Assembly (NCBI GenBank): GCA_937944075.1
Contig: CALDZZ010000033.1
Location: 1 to 5,899, forward strand
Source of the DNA: an uncultured Rhizobiaceae group bacterium
Lineage (GTDB): Bacteria > Pseudomonadota > Alphaproteobacteria > Rhizobiales > Rhizobiaceae
Reading direction: 5' to 3'
DNA length: 5,899 bases
Part shown: positions 5,492 through 5,899 of the stretch, in pieces
Numbering within the stretch: position 1 is the stretch's first letter
Layout of the letters: each line of letters starts with the position of its first letter
The notes under the pieces: model-generated
The model's database searches: none
The model's input: the letters and a program-made list of their open reading frames with translations, nothing else
Told to the model about the DNA's origin: nothing
Position numbers and translations under genes: made by a program

Positions 5492-5899
5492 TCAAGCCTC
5501 TACAAATGCAAGGATAGCGCCTTGACCGCTGGCTGGTTCCACAACCAGTCTTGCACCGATCATTTTTGCTTCAATTGCATTTTTTTTCAGAACTTCTTTT
5601 GTCTTTTCAAGACTTTGTACAGTCACATCGAATGCCATTGCACGAAGGCCCCTGCCTTTTGGTGCTTCAGTTAAGCCATAAAATGCTTTCATGCCATCAT
5701 CGTTTAATGTGGTAAGCGTTGCGTTAGGCAGCTCCATATCCATTCCAAACGAGTGTGAACGAACCTCACGCTGCTCTGATGCGGTTTGAATGTAATATTG
5801 GAAGTCTTCCGGCAGATGCTCATGCATGGTGACACGTGTAATGCCAGTTGCCCCATTGGCATGCCCTGTCATGTTGCTGGCAAATTTTGGTGGTCCATC
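5492..5899 (-). CDS. VOC (glyoxalase/bleomycin-resistance fold) family protein, C-terminal part only
   Basis: The frame is open from the window edge to a TGA at 5494-5492, showing 135 C-terminal residues; the true start lies outside the window. A methionine occurs at 5872, but nine in-frame codons without a stop precede it up to the edge, so it need not be the start. The visible part reads as vicinal-oxygen-chelate beta-alpha-beta modules: GITRVTMHEHLPEDF (with His residues that could be metal ligands), then LRAMAFDVTV followed by a helix, and a final strand pair ending GQGAILAFVE. The Glu in that last strand is where VOC enzymes often place a metal ligand. Members include glyoxalases, dioxygenases and hydroxyphenylpyruvate dioxygenase-like enzymes, and the substrate here cannot be deduced. 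It is tightly linked to kdsA (2-bp gap). Family fairly confident, function unknown. Confidence 0.7.
   Translation of the reverse strand, partial: DGPPKFASNMTGHANGATGITRVTMHEHLPEDFQYYIQTASEQREVRSHSFGMDMELPNATLTTLNDDGMKAFYGLTEAPKGRGLRAMAFDVTVQSLEKTKEVLKKNAIEAKMIGARLVVEPASGQGAILAFVEA
5497..5501 (-). promoter_or_regulatory. ribosome binding site that fixes the kdsA start
   Basis: AGAGG on the minus strand, inside the last codons of the VOC gene and 7 nt before the ATG at 5489. The alternative TTG at 5495 would sit 1 nt from it, which is too close. Confidence 0.7.

Noticed and set aside
1..5899. tRNA, rRNA, CRISPR arrays, insertion sequences, attachment sites, phage or toxin-antitoxin genes
   Set aside because: Nothing in either strand supports any of these; nearly all of the window is accounted for by core genes in a familiar order.

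Overview
The window looks like ordinary chromosomal core-gene territory of an alphaproteobacterium, possibly a Hyphomicrobiales-like lineage of moderate GC content (judged by eye, not computed). The main grounds are the gene order kdsA - eno - ftsB - pdhA - pdhB and the pyruvate dehydrogenase E1 beta subunit with a fused N-terminal lipoyl domain. Both are known alphaproteobacterial traits. Every real gene lies on the minus strand, so transcription runs from high to low coordinates.

Layout in the direction of transcription: (1) the C-terminal part of a VOC/glyoxalase-fold protein (5492-5899), cut by the window edge; (2) kdsA (4662-5489), whose ATG lies only 2 bp after the VOC stop codon, making a KDO-8-phosphate synthase with the metal-dependent ligand set; (3) a small membrane-anchored ClpP-fold protein with an apparently complete Ser-His-Asp triad (3974-4612); (4) eno, a full-length enolase (2599-3873); (5) a 111-bp gap with a GC-rich hairpin, then ftsB (2170-2487), a small divisome protein with a GTG start; (6) a 153-bp AT-rich gap holding a perfect 15-bp inverted repeat and a full match to the IHF consensus; (7) pdhA (985-2016); (8) pdhB (1-981), starting 3 bp after the pdhA stop and running off the window end.

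Functionally, enolase makes phosphoenolpyruvate. KdsA uses PEP with arabinose-5-phosphate to make the LPS inner-core sugar precursor KDO-8-P. Pyruvate from PEP feeds the PDH complex encoded by pdhA/pdhB. FtsB belongs to the FtsQ-FtsB-FtsL division subcomplex. The VOC-kdsA and pdhA-pdhB pairs are tightly packed and probably co-translated. The 100-153 bp gaps before eno, ftsB and pdhA could hold internal promoters, but I found no convincing -35/-10 pair.

I see no mobile element, CRISPR array, tRNA, rRNA or clearly new system. The points most worth a second look are the ClpP-like membrane protein, the palindrome and IHF-like site upstream of pdhA, and the unusual start of ftsB. No gene-free stretch exceeds about 155 bases.
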